Source of the DNA: SIG351 sp045627045
GTDB lineage: Bacteria > Bacillota > Clostridia > HGM11327
Reading direction: 5' to 3'
Length of the DNA stretch: 64,000 nucleotides
Assembly (NCBI GenBank): GCA_045627045.1
Contig: JAZQMY010000051.1
Span: forward strand, 33,719-97,718
A program made the translations under genes and the position numbers. The notes under the pieces were generated by a model. The model had not been told where the DNA came from. It was given only the letters and a program-made list of their open reading frames with translations, and did not search any database. Position 1 is the first letter of the stretch. Each line of letters starts with the position of its first letter. Below are positions 23,443 through 32,299 of this stretch, in pieces.

Positions 23443-25974
23443 ATGATTTATCCGGATCGGAGACAGGAAATATTGAAAAAATCTCTAATCAATAAAGCAC
23501 TTGCTCTTTTTCTCACGGTGTTGGTTCTGATGTCAGCACTTATAATACCGGGAGAAAACGTTACTGCGGCTGCGACCGATTACAGTACGATAAGAGTATT
23601 GCTTTCATCAATGAAGACGGTTTCGACGATAGATATCACCGTTAACGGTACTTACTCCATTCAGAATATTTCTGATTCGGCGTACTCTTTCAGAAACAAT
23701 GTGCTTCTCAGAAAAGGTGTTGTTTATAATTTCACGGCTTCGAACGGCAATGTCGTTATGAAGCAGTCGGGAAGCAGTGAGACATTCAGCCTCGGCAAGT
23801 CATTCACTCTCTATTCCCACACGGTAAACAGAAACGATTACCTCACAATGAAGAATACTTCATACGGAAACTGCAACTATATCGGAAATATGACGATAAG
23901 GGCAGACGGCAATTCGCTTGTGTTCACAAATGAGCTGAATCTGGACGATTATCTTTGCGGCGTTGTGCCGTACGAGATGAGCAACGGTCAGGAGATTGAA
24001 TCGCTCAAAACGCAGGCTGTCTGCGCAAGATCATACGCATATTACTATGTTGTGAGCGCAAGAAATTCGGGCGCCTCCTATGACGTTGTTGACACCACAT
24101 CAAATCAGGTCTACAAGGGCTTCAATGCAAGCCACACGAGAACCATTTCTGCTGTTGACCAGACTGCGGCGCAGGTGCTGAAATACGGCGGAAAATGCAT
24201 TTCAACGTATTATTCTTCATCAAACGGCGGCATTACCGAGGATAACCACAATGCATGGGGCGGAACGAAGCTTGCATATCTGAATGTAAGAGTCGATCCC
24301 TATGATACGGCTTCAAGAGGCAGAGTTTACACGATGTCAAAGACGAATGTATCTGCAAAGAATCAGGAGCTTATTCTCGCGGTGATAAAATCCTCGATAG
24401 AAAGCAAGGGATATGATTATTCCTCTGCATCGATCGTTTCAATCGATAAGATCGTGCCGACATACTTTGATGAGCCTGCTTCACTTGCAACAACGGACAG
24501 ACGAGTTTATTCTCTTGATTTCACGGTAACGGTCAAGGCGAAGAAGTCAGGTACTTCAACTTACTCAACATTCCAGGAGAAATTCAGCAGAACGAGAGAA
24601 AGAGTAAGAACGTTCCTTTACTATGTTAATTCGAGCGGCTCAAACACAACTCTCCCGAGCACAAAGTTCAAGATCCAGGAAACATCGACTTCATTTGTGA
24701 TAACGGCTGACGGTAACGGCCACGGAATAGGTCTCAGCCAGAACGGTACTTACGGCAGAGCTGCCGCAGGTCAGACTTACGATCAGATACTTGCCTTCTA
24801 TTACGAAAATGCAAAGCTTTCAACACTCAGCTATGTTTCGACAGTAGTAAAGCCGACTCCTTCCGGAGAGTACAATGAGACAGAGGTCTCGGGCTATTCA
24901 AAGCTTACAAATTCTCTTACGGGAACTGTCAATGCAAATGCAAGCCGCTATCCGAAGGCAGGCGCGATTTATCAGCCGAACGGAACGGTTCAGAAGGATA
25001 CAAGAGTTGCAATAGTGGGTCAGACGGCAAACTGGTATGAGATAGTGCTCGATGATGCAGGCTCAACGGCGTTTGTCTGGAAAAAATGCATCACTCTTGA
25101 CGGAAACGGCACTCCGCTTTCTTTTGAAGACGGCGGGATGTTCGTTGCAACGGTCACGGACGACGTATGGGCTAGAAGCTCAGCTGAATATATTGAAAGC
25201 AATATACTTGAAAAGTTCACGGCAGGCAGCGAAGTGATTGTTACGGGCATTGTCGGTGCTTTCAGCAAGATATATTACAAGGGTGCTGATGCTTATGTTT
25301 CTTCCGTGAATGTCAAGGTCACAGGCGAGAAGGTCTTCCGTGTGTATGATGCGGAGGTAAGAGCCTACAAGGCAGGACTTTACAGAGAAAAAAGCGTAAA
25401 ATCACCGAAGAACGGCTATCTGCCGGAGGGCACCAAGGTCAAGGTGTTCGACATATCGTACGGCTTTGCGGGACTTGTCTATAACGGATCAATATCTTAC
25501 ATAAAGACGGATAAGATCGACATTGATGTTGCGGGAACCTCGGGAATCATATTGCCGGGCGAAGGAACACAGGTGGATCTTAACCTTAAAATAACTGTTT
25601 CAACGAATGCCTACAAGGAGGCGGACAGTAATTCCGGTCCGGAACAGTCCCTCGAAGAAGGCGACGTGGTGAACGCGATCACCCTCAAGGATGACTGGTA
25701 CACGATTATTTTCGGCGACGGATATACATACGTTGAATCGAGCGACGTGATGATCTATTCTGAAAACATTACGTTCGGGTATGCGGTGGCAACAGCCGAC
25801 AAGCTTCTCTATTCATCTGAGGAGCACGATGAGGTAGCCGCAATACTGAAGGCAGGAGAAACTGTTGAAATGATTTCCGGAGCAGACGGAACGGTGATAT
25901 TCATTTATGAAGGCTTGCCGTGCTTTGCAGATACGGATAATCTTAGAATAGAAATTCAGAGCAAGATAGTCTGA
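23443..25974 (+). CDS. SpoIID/LytB-domain secreted wall protein with SH3-like repeats
   Basis: An 843-residue exported protein. A signal peptide (KKSLINKALALFLTVLVL) is followed by a SpoIID/LytB domain (about residues 135-480) with GVVPYEMSNGQEIESLKTQA, VCARSYAYYYV, YYSSSNGG and the conserved GNGHGIGLSQNG near its end. SpoIID is a lytic transglycosylase acting on glycan strands; LytB-type relatives stimulate amidases. From about 500 on, four SH3-like modules bind wall or matrix. The frame opens at ATG 23443, but TTG 23473 has a better RBS (GGAGACAGGAAA) and starts right at the signal peptide. The size and SH3 repeats argue for a vegetative wall protein, not the sporulation SpoIID. Confidence 0.85.
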   Translation: MIYPDRRQEILKKSLINKALALFLTVLVLMSALIIPGENVTAAATDYSTIRVLLSSMKTVSTIDITVNGTYSIQNISDSAYSFRNNVLLRKGVVYNFTASNGNVVMKQSGSSETFSLGKSFTLYSHTVNRNDYLTMKNTSYGNCNYIGNMTIRADGNSLVFTNELNLDDYLCGVVPYEMSNGQEIESLKTQAVCARSYAYYYVVSARNSGASYDVVDTTSNQVYKGFNASHTRTISAVDQTAAQVLKYGGKCISTYYSSSNGGITEDNHNAWGGTKLAYLNVRVDPYDTASRGRVYTMSKTNVSAKNQELILAVIKSSIESKGYDYSSASIVSIDKIVPTYFDEPASLATTDRRVYSLDFTVTVKAKKSGTSTYSTFQEKFSRTRERVRTFLYYVNSSGSNTTLPSTKFKIQETSTSFVITADGNGHGIGLSQNGTYGRAAAGQTYDQILAFYYENAKLSTLSYVSTVVKPTPSGEYNETEVSGYSKLTNSLTGTVNANASRYPKAGAIYQPNGTVQKDTRVAIVGQTANWYEIVLDDAGSTAFVWKKCITLDGNGTPLSFEDGGMFVATVTDDVWARSSAEYIESNILEKFTAGSEVIVTGIVGAFSKIYYKGADAYVSSVNVKVTGEKVFRVYDAEVRAYKAGLYREKSVKSPKNGYLPEGTKVKVFDISYGFAGLVYNGSISYIKTDKIDIDVAGTSGIILPGEGTQVDLNLKITVSTNAYKEADSNSGPEQSLEEGDVVNAITLKDDWYTIIFGDGYTYVESSDVMIYSENITFGYAVATADKLLYSSEEHDEVAAILKAGETVEMISGADGTVIFIYEGLPCFADTDNLRIEIQSKIV

Positions 25975-26001
25975 AATACATAAAGAAACGAGACTTAAGA
26001 G

Positions 26002-26037
26002 TCCGCAGGAGAAATGATTCTTCCTGCGGATTTTTTT
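26002..26037 (+). terminator. Intrinsic terminator
   Basis: TCCGCAGGA pairs with TCCTGCGGA, then seven T residues; it ends the SpoIID/LytB gene. Confidence 0.88.
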
Positions 26038-26058
26038 ATTTACCGAAAGCAAAACTGC

Positions 26059-26100
26059 TTGACAAATAAAAATAATTGTGATATCATTATGATATCACAA
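26059..26100 (+). promoter_or_regulatory. Promoter overlapped by a perfect 25-bp palindrome
   Basis: TTGACA (26059-26064), 17 bases, TATCAT (26082-26087). The palindrome TTGTGATATCAT-T-ATGATATCACAA (26076-26100) covers the -10 element. It is a likely operator, probably for the TetR protein coded just downstream. Confidence 0.7.
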
Positions 26101-26130
26101 CGGCAGAGGAAAATTTGTCAAATCAGGCAG

Positions 26131-26182
26131 TTGACAAAATACAAAAACGGTGATATAATACACAACAGTTGTTGCACAACAA
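26131..26182 (+). promoter_or_regulatory. Second promoter with downstream palindrome
   Basis: TTGACA (26131-26136), 17 bases, TATAAT (26154-26159). It is followed by TTGTTG-CA-CAACAA (26169-26182) near the expected start of transcription. It drives the TetR-ABC operon; the palindrome is a second candidate operator but differs in sequence from the first. Confidence 0.7.
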
Positions 26183-26208
26183 ATGTTACCAAATAGAGGA
26201 GCGCAGAT

Positions 26209-26877
26209 ATGCCGCCAAAACCGAAGTTCAGAAAAGAAGATATAATAAATGCCGCATATGAAATGGCAAGAGAGTCAGGAGCGGATGCAGTAAAGGCAAG
26301 AGAAGTTGGAGAGAGGCTTGGCTCATCGTCAAGACCTATATTTACATTTTTTAATAGTATGGATGAGCTTGTGGATGCAGTCAAGGAGAGGGCGTGGCAG
26401 ACCTACGGCGAATATCTGAAAATCGCAGATAACTATTATCCTACGTTCAAGAAGAGGGGATTGCAGATGATCCGATTTGCGGAGGAGGAGCCCAAGCTCT
26501 TCCAGATGCTTTTTATGAATGAAAACGAAAAAATGACGTTTGAAGAAGTGATAGACAAGAGTCTTCTCGGTTTTTCGAATGATGTTGAGCTTGTGAAGAA
26601 ACAGTATGACCTGACACAGGAGGAAGCAATGAAGGTTTTCTCTCACCTGTGGGTTCACGCTTACGGAATATGCTGTTTTATGGCATCGAATGTATGCACA
26701 TTCGGCGAGGAAAAGCTGGATGAAATACTCGGGGAAATGTTTGCGGGAATACTGATGCTGATAAAAAATCCGAACAGGAGAGATGCGGGCGTTCATCCTG
26801 CACCGAAATCCTCCCCGGAGGCAGACAGGCTGAACAATATAAATCCTGCGATACAAGAAAGGGTAGATGAGCTATGA
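26209..26877 (+). CDS. TetR family transcriptional regulator
   Basis: A 222-residue regulator. The N-terminal HTH covers residues 6-55 (FRKEDIINAAYEMARESGAD, then VGERLGSSSRPIFTFFNSMD), and the C-terminal ligand/dimer domain is alpha-helical. The ligand is unknown. Two palindromes with two promoters lie just upstream, so autoregulation is likely. Its last codons overlap the next gene by four bases, and an ABC transporter follows; the regulator therefore probably controls that transporter. The tail (PSPEADRLNN-like, 20 residues) is disordered. A GAGGAG sits before the ATG. Confidence 0.9.
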   Translation: MPPKPKFRKEDIINAAYEMARESGADAVKAREVGERLGSSSRPIFTFFNSMDELVDAVKERAWQTYGEYLKIADNYYPTFKKRGLQMIRFAEEEPKLFQMLFMNENEKMTFEEVIDKSLLGFSNDVELVKKQYDLTQEEAMKVFSHLWVHAYGICCFMASNVCTFGEEKLDEILGEMFAGILMLIKNPNRRDAGVHPAPKSSPEADRLNNINPAIQERVDEL

Positions 26878-27278
26878 GTGAGTATAAGAAGAGCTACAAG
26901 GGACTGATAATCTGGCTGATATGCTTTATTGCGGCGTATGTCGGTGTGATGCTGCTTGCGCATGATTCACGAAGGGCAACGCTTGCCACGATGGATGTGC
27001 TAACAATATCGGTGGCGGTATTATCGGGTATGATTTTTCTGAATGAGAAGATATACTGGTATACAGGCGTGACATTTGAGGCTGCTGAAAAGCTTTCTTC
27101 GGCAGAAAGAAAAGCATATGCATGGAAATACTTTGTCCGTTTCCTTGCGGTGGCGGTAGGATATATCATCTTTTCGGTGCCTGCTTTTGTTTTCAGGCTT
27201 CCTGAATGGTTAACGATTACGGTTGGCTGTGCGGCGGTAATTATTGCGGCGCTCAGCACAATAAATATAAAAATATGA
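26874..27278 (+). CDS. Four-helix membrane protein (DUF3784-like)
   Basis: A 134-residue protein with four hydrophobic segments (about residues 10-28, 40-57, 85-105 and 110-130). Between segments 2 and 3 lies a polar loop, TFEAAEKLSSAERKAY, which recalls the DUF3784/SdpI-type loops, but the assignment is tentative. Its ATG overlaps the tetR stop and it is followed 15 bases later by the ABC ATPase, so it belongs to the same operon. It could be an accessory part of the exporter or of its sensing; this is inference. Confidence 0.6.
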   Translation: MSEYKKSYKGLIIWLICFIAAYVGVMLLAHDSRRATLATMDVLTISVAVLSGMIFLNEKIYWYTGVTFEAAEKLSSAERKAYAWKYFVRFLAVAVGYIIFSVPAFVFRLPEWLTITVGCAAVIIAALSTINIKI

Positions 27279-27293
27279 TAAAGGAGAAACAGT

Positions 27294-28001
27294 ATGCTTA
27301 AAATCGAACATTTAACAAAAATATACGGCGACAGAAAGGCCGTAGATGATCTTTCACTCCACATTTGTCCGGGAGAGATTTACGGATTCATAGGACACAA
27401 CGGTGCAGGAAAAACAACTACCATCAAGAGCGCAATAGGAATCCTTCAGTTTGATGAAGGCGAAATATACGTTGACGGTATATCGATCAAGGATGATCCT
27501 TCCTCCTGCAAGAAAAAGCTTGCATATATCCCCGATAACCCCGATCTTTACGAATATATGTCAGGCATACAGTATCTGAACTTTATTGCAGACATTTTCG
27601 GTGTTGAGCAGGAAGCAAGAAAAGAGAAAATAGAAAAGTACGCCGCAGAATTCGGTCTGACAGGCGACCTTTCCGAAGCGATTTCTTCTTATTCTCACGG
27701 AATGAAGCAGAAGCTTGCAATCATCTCGGCGCTTATTCACGATCCTAAGCTTATTATTATGGATGAACCGTTCGTGGGACTTGACCCGAAGGCGGCACAC
27801 ATTCTCAAGGAGATAATGAGAGATATCTGCAACAACGGCGGCGCAATATTCTATTCAACTCACGTTCTTGAGGTTGCAGAGAAGCTTTGCGACAAGGTTG
27901 CAATCATCAAGCAGGGCAGACTCATAAAGTCAGGCACTATGGAAGAGGTCAAGGGCGATGCTTCTCTGGAAGAAGTATTCCTCGAGTTGGAGGAGAAGTA
28001 A
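27294..28001 (+). CDS. ABC transporter ATP-binding protein
   Basis: A 235-residue ATPase with Walker A GHNGAGKTT, signature SYSHGMKQKL and Walker B LIIMDEPFVGLDP, then the switch His in STHVLEVAE. The signature SHGMKQK is usual for ABC-2/drug-exporter ATPases (CcmA group). It works with the permease that follows one base after its stop. AAGGAG precedes the start. The cargo is unknown; control by TetR suggests a drug or envelope-active molecule. Confidence 0.92.
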   Translation: MLKIEHLTKIYGDRKAVDDLSLHICPGEIYGFIGHNGAGKTTTIKSAIGILQFDEGEIYVDGISIKDDPSSCKKKLAYIPDNPDLYEYMSGIQYLNFIADIFGVEQEARKEKIEKYAAEFGLTGDLSEAISSYSHGMKQKLAIISALIHDPKLIIMDEPFVGLDPKAAHILKEIMRDICNNGGAIFYSTHVLEVAEKLCDKVAIIKQGRLIKSGTMEEVKGDASLEEVFLELEEK

Positions 28002-28002
28002 G

Positions 28003-29607
28003 ATGTTCAGGGCTTTACTGAAAAAACAGCTCATGGAGCTGAATTCATTCTATTTCTTCAACAAGAAGACCGGCAAGATACGTTCGGGCGGCAGTGCTGC
28101 AGGAATGATAATATTGTTTGCTTTCGTGTTTTTAAGCGTAGGAGCAGCATTTATGGGCATCTCGGCGCTGCTTTGCGACGGTCTTGCAGGAAAGGGCAAT
28201 GACTGGCTTTACTTTGCCCTGATGGGAATGATGTCAATAGCACTCGGAACCTTCGGCAGTGTATTCAATACATATGCAGGCCTCTATCACGCAAAGGATA
28301 ACGAGCTTCTGCTTTCGATGCCTATTCCGACATCGTATATTCTTATCGTAAGAATGCTTTCGGTATTCCTCATGAGCCTTCTTTACACTGCGCTTGTCTG
28401 GGTTCCGACGGTCATTACATATTTATTGTTCGTAAAGACGACTGTGATGTGCATCATATTTATGATTCTGCTCCTCATAGTAATAACTGTCTTCGTAACG
28501 GTTCTTACCTGTGCGCTCGGATGGGTGGTTGCGCTCATTTCAAGCAAGCTCAAGAACAAGAGCTTTATTACGGTGCTTATAACGGTTACTCTTCTCGGCG
28601 GATATTATTTTGTATATTTCAGGATAAATTCAATACTCACTTCTCTTATTGAGAACAGTGACAAGGCTCTGAAAATTATCAGAACGTGGTTGTATCCTGT
28701 ATATATGCTCGGAAGAGGCGCAACGGGAGAGATCATTCCGATGCTCGCATTCACGGTCTTCTCACTCGTGCTTTTCGGATTGCTCATTCTGGTGCTTTCA
28801 AGAAGCTTTGTAAAGATCACGACAGCATCTGCTTCCGCAAAGAAAAAGAAATATTCATCAACAGAGATAAAGACGTCGGGTCTCAAAAAGGCGCTTCTGA
28901 TGAGAGAGCTCAGACACTTCACCGCAAGCCCGACTTATATGCTCAACTGCGGTCTCGGCGCAGTGGTAGGTCCTGTGCTCGGCGTGTTTGCGCTCATCAA
29001 GTCTGATTTGTTGGCAGGGGCAGTCAGCGCTATAGCTGAAGAGGCTCCTATGGTGGCAAATGCGTTTGCATTGCTTGGTGTTATTGCGATTTGCCTTGTA
29101 TTCGGAATGAACGTTATTTCGGCGCCGTCAGTATCTCTTGAGGGTAGAAGCATCTGGATCATGAGATCAATGCCTGTTGATACAAAAGAGATCCTCCGCA
29201 CAAAGGCAAGATTCCACATCATATTCAATACGATATTCTCATCAATTACGGCACTGCTTATAGGCCTTGCAATAAGGGTGGACGCTCTCACGCTGATCAT
29301 GATGATAGTCTTTACGACGGTATTCAATACGTTCACGGCTGAGTTCGGACTCATTATGAACCTCAAGAAGCCTAATCTCGACTGGACAAGTGAGACTGTT
29401 CCGATCAAGCAGGGAATAAGCGTTGTGACAGTGCTTTTTGCAGATTGGGGAATTACCGTTGCGGCGTGCGCACCGTACATTGCACTCTCGTTCATCATTG
29501 CTCCGTGGGTATATCTTTTGGGAATATCTGTTATCTTTGCCGGAATCACTCTGCTTCTCAGGAAGTGGACAAACAGCAAGGGCGTAGTGATTTTTGAAAA
29601 TCTCTGA
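28003..29607 (+). CDS. ABC transporter permease (ABC-2/YhaP-like large type)
   Basis: A 534-residue integral membrane protein with about twelve hydrophobic segments in two halves. The N-terminal segment KKQLMELNSFYFFNKKTG and the internal LLSMPIPTSYILIVRM and IWIMRSMPVDTKEILRTK are typical of the large permeases (putative ABC exporter family) paired with CcmA-like ATPases. ATG 28003 is one base after the ATPase stop, with GGAGGAGA in front. It ends the TetR operon; the following gene has its own promoter. Confidence 0.85.
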   Translation: MFRALLKKQLMELNSFYFFNKKTGKIRSGGSAAGMIILFAFVFLSVGAAFMGISALLCDGLAGKGNDWLYFALMGMMSIALGTFGSVFNTYAGLYHAKDNELLLSMPIPTSYILIVRMLSVFLMSLLYTALVWVPTVITYLLFVKTTVMCIIFMILLLIVITVFVTVLTCALGWVVALISSKLKNKSFITVLITVTLLGGYYFVYFRINSILTSLIENSDKALKIIRTWLYPVYMLGRGATGEIIPMLAFTVFSLVLFGLLILVLSRSFVKITTASASAKKKKYSSTEIKTSGLKKALLMRELRHFTASPTYMLNCGLGAVVGPVLGVFALIKSDLLAGAVSAIAEEAPMVANAFALLGVIAICLVFGMNVISAPSVSLEGRSIWIMRSMPVDTKEILRTKARFHIIFNTIFSSITALLIGLAIRVDALTLIMMIVFTTVFNTFTAEFGLIMNLKKPNLDWTSETVPIKQGISVVTVLFADWGITVAACAPYIALSFIIAPWVYLLGISVIFAGITLLLRKWTNSKGVVIFENL

Positions 29608-29633
29608 TAATATAAAATATTTTGAAAAAATTC

Positions 29634-29661
29634 TGTAACGAATCATCATTTGATACGTCTA
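29634..29661 (+). promoter_or_regulatory. ECF-sigma-type promoter (autoregulatory candidate)
   Basis: TGTAAC (29634-29639), 16 bases, CGTCTA (29656-29661). This matches the pattern of Firmicutes ECF promoters (TGAAAC-N16/17-CGTC) and not the sigma-A pattern. It lies 38 bases before the sigma-factor start. Confidence 0.7.
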
Positions 29662-29698
29662 ACCGGCGAATTTGAGAAAAGAGGTGATGATAAGCAGT

Positions 29699-30190
29699 AT
29701 GGATTATGAAAAAATATACGAAGTACGCTATATGCAGGTTTATTCGTATGTAATGACTCTCTGCAAGGACAAGAAAGCCGCAGAAGAAATTACCCAGGAA
29801 ACATTCTTTCGTGCCATGTCGGCAAGTGAGAAGGCTTCCTTCAGGGATGAATCAAGCGAGCTTACGTGGCTTTGCGCCATTGCAAAGAATCTTTATACGG
29901 ATGAAATGCGGAAGCAGAAGCGCTTTGCCGAAATGCCTGAGGATATCCTTTGCGAAGACGATATCGAGGGCGAGACAGAGGACAAAGAGCTGTCATTCAG
30001 GATCCATGTTGCACTCCATAACCTTGAGGAACCGTACAAGGAAGTGTTTCAGCTGAGGGTTTTCGGCGAATTGCCGTTTGCCTCAATAGGAAAGCTTTTC
30101 GGCAAAACGGAGAACTGGGCGAGGGTGACTTATCATCGCGCAAAAGTAAAAATTCAGGAAAGGATGAAATCAGATGAACAAAGATTGTGA
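29699..30190 (+). CDS. ECF-type RNA polymerase sigma factor
   Basis: A 163-residue sigma-70 family factor with region 2 (VRYMQVYSYVMTLCKDKKAA, then EITQETFFRAM) and region 4 (YKEVFQLRVFGELPFASIGK, then ENWARVTYHRAK). I chose ATG 29699: GAGGTGAT at 29682-29689 is a perfect match to the end of 16S rRNA at the right distance; starts further upstream fall inside the Shine-Dalgarno. It overlaps the anti-sigma gene by 17 bases, and an ECF-type promoter precedes it, so it probably turns on its own operon. Confidence 0.93.
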   Translation: MDYEKIYEVRYMQVYSYVMTLCKDKKAAEEITQETFFRAMSASEKASFRDESSELTWLCAIAKNLYTDEMRKQKRFAEMPEDILCEDDIEGETEDKELSFRIHVALHNLEEPYKEVFQLRVFGELPFASIGKLFGKTENWARVTYHRAKVKIQERMKSDEQRL

Positions 30191-31148
30191 AATAGTCCGT
30201 GACCTAATGTCTCTGTATGTTGACGACGTTTGCAGTGAGGGGAGCAGGGTACTTGTTGACGAACACCTGAAAGAGTGTTCTGAATGTGCTGATTACCTGA
30301 AGCTGATGAAGTCGGATTCTGTGGAAAAGGATCTTACGAAGGAGAAAACCGAGGTCATAGAATATCAGAAAAAAGGCTTCAAAAAGAGAAGCGTTATTGC
30401 AGGCTCGATAATATCCGGGATACTTCTCGTTCCGGTGATTGTCTGTCTTATTGTGAATATTGCGGCAGGCCATGCGCTTGACTGGTTCTTTATCGTGCTG
30501 ACATCGCTCATGCTGGTAGGCACGGTGACGGTGGTGCCTGTGCTTGCCCCTGATAATAAATTTCTGTGGATGATAGGCTCGTTTACTGTCTGCCTTGAGC
30601 TGCTTTTGGGGGTATGTTGTCTGTATTCCGGAGGCAGATGGTTTTTTGTCGCAGGATCTGCGGTGCTTTTCGGTCTGTCGGTTGCTTTTTTGCCGGCGGT
30701 AACACGAAAAAAACCGGTAAGAGAGCGTTTGGGCGGAAAAAGAGTACTTTTCATAATGACGGTCAACAGTATTCTGCTGATACTGATGCTTGCAGCTATT
30801 GGAATTCATTCGGGAAAAGCAGGATACTGGCGAACGATGATAGCTGATACTGCCTGCCCTCTCGTTTATATATGGGGGCTTGTGCTTACGATAAAGTATG
30901 CAAAGCCGAACGCACTTGCCAAAACGGGTTCTGCATTTATCTGGACGGGTATTACGGTGTATTTCTGGGATACGTTAATGAAAATAATATCAGGTGGGAA
31001 GCTCTCATTTCATCAATTCAGCTTTCTCGTATGGAATTATGATACCATTTATTCAAATATAGTAGTTCTGATTGCGGCTACGCTTGCGGCAATAGGCGTT
31101 ATTATGATGATTGCCGGCATTATTTACAGAAAGAGAGGGAAAAAATAA
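30174..31148 (+). CDS. Membrane anti-sigma factor with zinc-binding domain
   Basis: A 324-residue protein with an N-terminal ZAS-type zinc-finger domain (Cys5, then HLKECSECADY giving the H-x3-C-x2-C triad). After a linker come seven or eight hydrophobic segments (from about residue 75 to 318). Proteins of this form hold their ECF sigma factor inactive at the membrane until a signal releases it. The coding overlap with the sigma gene supports a matched pair. The large multi-span membrane part, rather than a single anchor, suggests direct sensing within the membrane; that is inference. Confidence 0.88.
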   Translation: MNKDCEIVRDLMSLYVDDVCSEGSRVLVDEHLKECSECADYLKLMKSDSVEKDLTKEKTEVIEYQKKGFKKRSVIAGSIISGILLVPVIVCLIVNIAAGHALDWFFIVLTSLMLVGTVTVVPVLAPDNKFLWMIGSFTVCLELLLGVCCLYSGGRWFFVAGSAVLFGLSVAFLPAVTRKKPVRERLGGKRVLFIMTVNSILLILMLAAIGIHSGKAGYWRTMIADTACPLVYIWGLVLTIKYAKPNALAKTGSAFIWTGITVYFWDTLMKIISGGKLSFHQFSFLVWNYDTIYSNIVVLIAATLAAIGVIMMIAGIIYRKRGKK

Positions 31149-31149
31149 T

Positions 31150-32268
31150 ATGAAAATAACCAGATCCATTATTTCTGCGATCATCGTAATATTGATCGTT
31201 GGTCTTTTAACGGGATGTTCATTCCGTGGAATTAATTTTATGAGATATACCTATCCGGATGAGGAGAAATACACGGTGGGCGATACGGTGATCCAAACAG
31301 ACATAACGGACGTTGATGTTGACTGGCCATGCGGAAAGGTTGAAATAGTGCCTGCTGATACTGACGCAATATCTGTAACGGAGATATGTGAAGACAATAT
31401 TGAGCTTACTGACAGCGTGAGACTGCACTGGCTTATGGACGGAATGACGCTGAAGATAAAATATGCCGGATCTTCTTCAGAAAGAAAGATGTTTCCAATA
31501 AAGAAACTGATAATCACATTGCCTGAGAGAATCTGTCTTTCTGCATTGAAGGTCGATGCAACTTCTGCTGATATTGAAGTGAACGGAATAAAAACAAAAA
31601 CAGCAATGCTTTCTTCTACCTCCGGAAGTATTACTGGAGAAATTGAGAACACGGACAAGGCGGCACTTTCTTCCACATCGGGAAGGATAAACGTGAAGCT
31701 CGGCGAGGCAGACGAAATCATTTCAAATACGACGTCGGGCTCATTGAAAATCATTTTTGATAAAGCGGAAAATGTAAAAGCTGACAGTACATCGGGACAT
31801 ATTTCACTTGAAGGATCTGTTTTCGGCAACTTATGCGCAGAAACAGTATCAGGCGGAATTGGCGCGAAAATAAAGGGCAAAACGGCATCAATAGAACTGG
31901 AAAGCACATCTGGAGACATAACGTGTATCGCAGAATCCTCAGAAAAGCTGAAAGCAAGCTCAACATCAGGTGATGTGGATCTTAAAGCTGGCAGAGCAGA
32001 TAATGTCAATGCTGAGTCTACGAGCGGAAGCATAAATCTGTCGTTTGATGTTGCCCCGGAAAAGATTGATGCTGAATCAACTTCAGGCACAATAAAGTTG
32101 TTCCTTCCTGAGGATGCGGGTTTTACTGCCGAGGTATCGACTGCCAGCGGAGACTTTGATTCGGATTTTGCACTTTGGAAGAACAAAAACAAATACAAGG
32201 CAAACGACGGCTCGGCTGAATTTGAACTCGAAACGACTTCGGGCAACATAAAAATAAAGATAAAATAA
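31150..32268 (+). CDS. DUF4097 beta-helix-like lipoprotein
   Basis: A 372-residue lipoprotein with signal and lipobox ending LLTGC. Residues about 130-372 form a DUF4097-type repeat of short beta strands: STSG recurs about a dozen times at roughly 20-residue spacing (SSTSGSITGEI, SSTSGRINVKL, ESTSGTIKLFL). This implies a regular right-handed beta-helix on the outer face of the membrane. Such proteins are widespread in envelope-stress operons but have no proven role. ATG 31150 was chosen because it starts the signal peptide and is preceded by GAGAGGG. It lies between the anti-sigma and the two-component genes. Confidence 0.85.
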   Translation: MKITRSIISAIIVILIVGLLTGCSFRGINFMRYTYPDEEKYTVGDTVIQTDITDVDVDWPCGKVEIVPADTDAISVTEICEDNIELTDSVRLHWLMDGMTLKIKYAGSSSERKMFPIKKLIITLPERICLSALKVDATSADIEVNGIKTKTAMLSSTSGSITGEIENTDKAALSSTSGRINVKLGEADEIISNTTSGSLKIIFDKAENVKADSTSGHISLEGSVFGNLCAETVSGGIGAKIKGKTASIELESTSGDITCIAESSEKLKASSTSGDVDLKAGRADNVNAESTSGSINLSFDVAPEKIDAESTSGTIKLFLPEDAGFTAEVSTASGDFDSDFALWKNKNKYKANDGSAEFELETTSGNIKIKIK

Positions 32269-32299
32269 TATACACAAAATAACGGAAAGGGGGATGAAT

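Noticed and set aside
23443..25974. Sporulation gene spoIID
   Set aside because: The protein is more than twice the usual SpoIID length and carries SH3-like repeats, and no sporulation neighbours are present; a LytB-type vegetative wall role is more likely.
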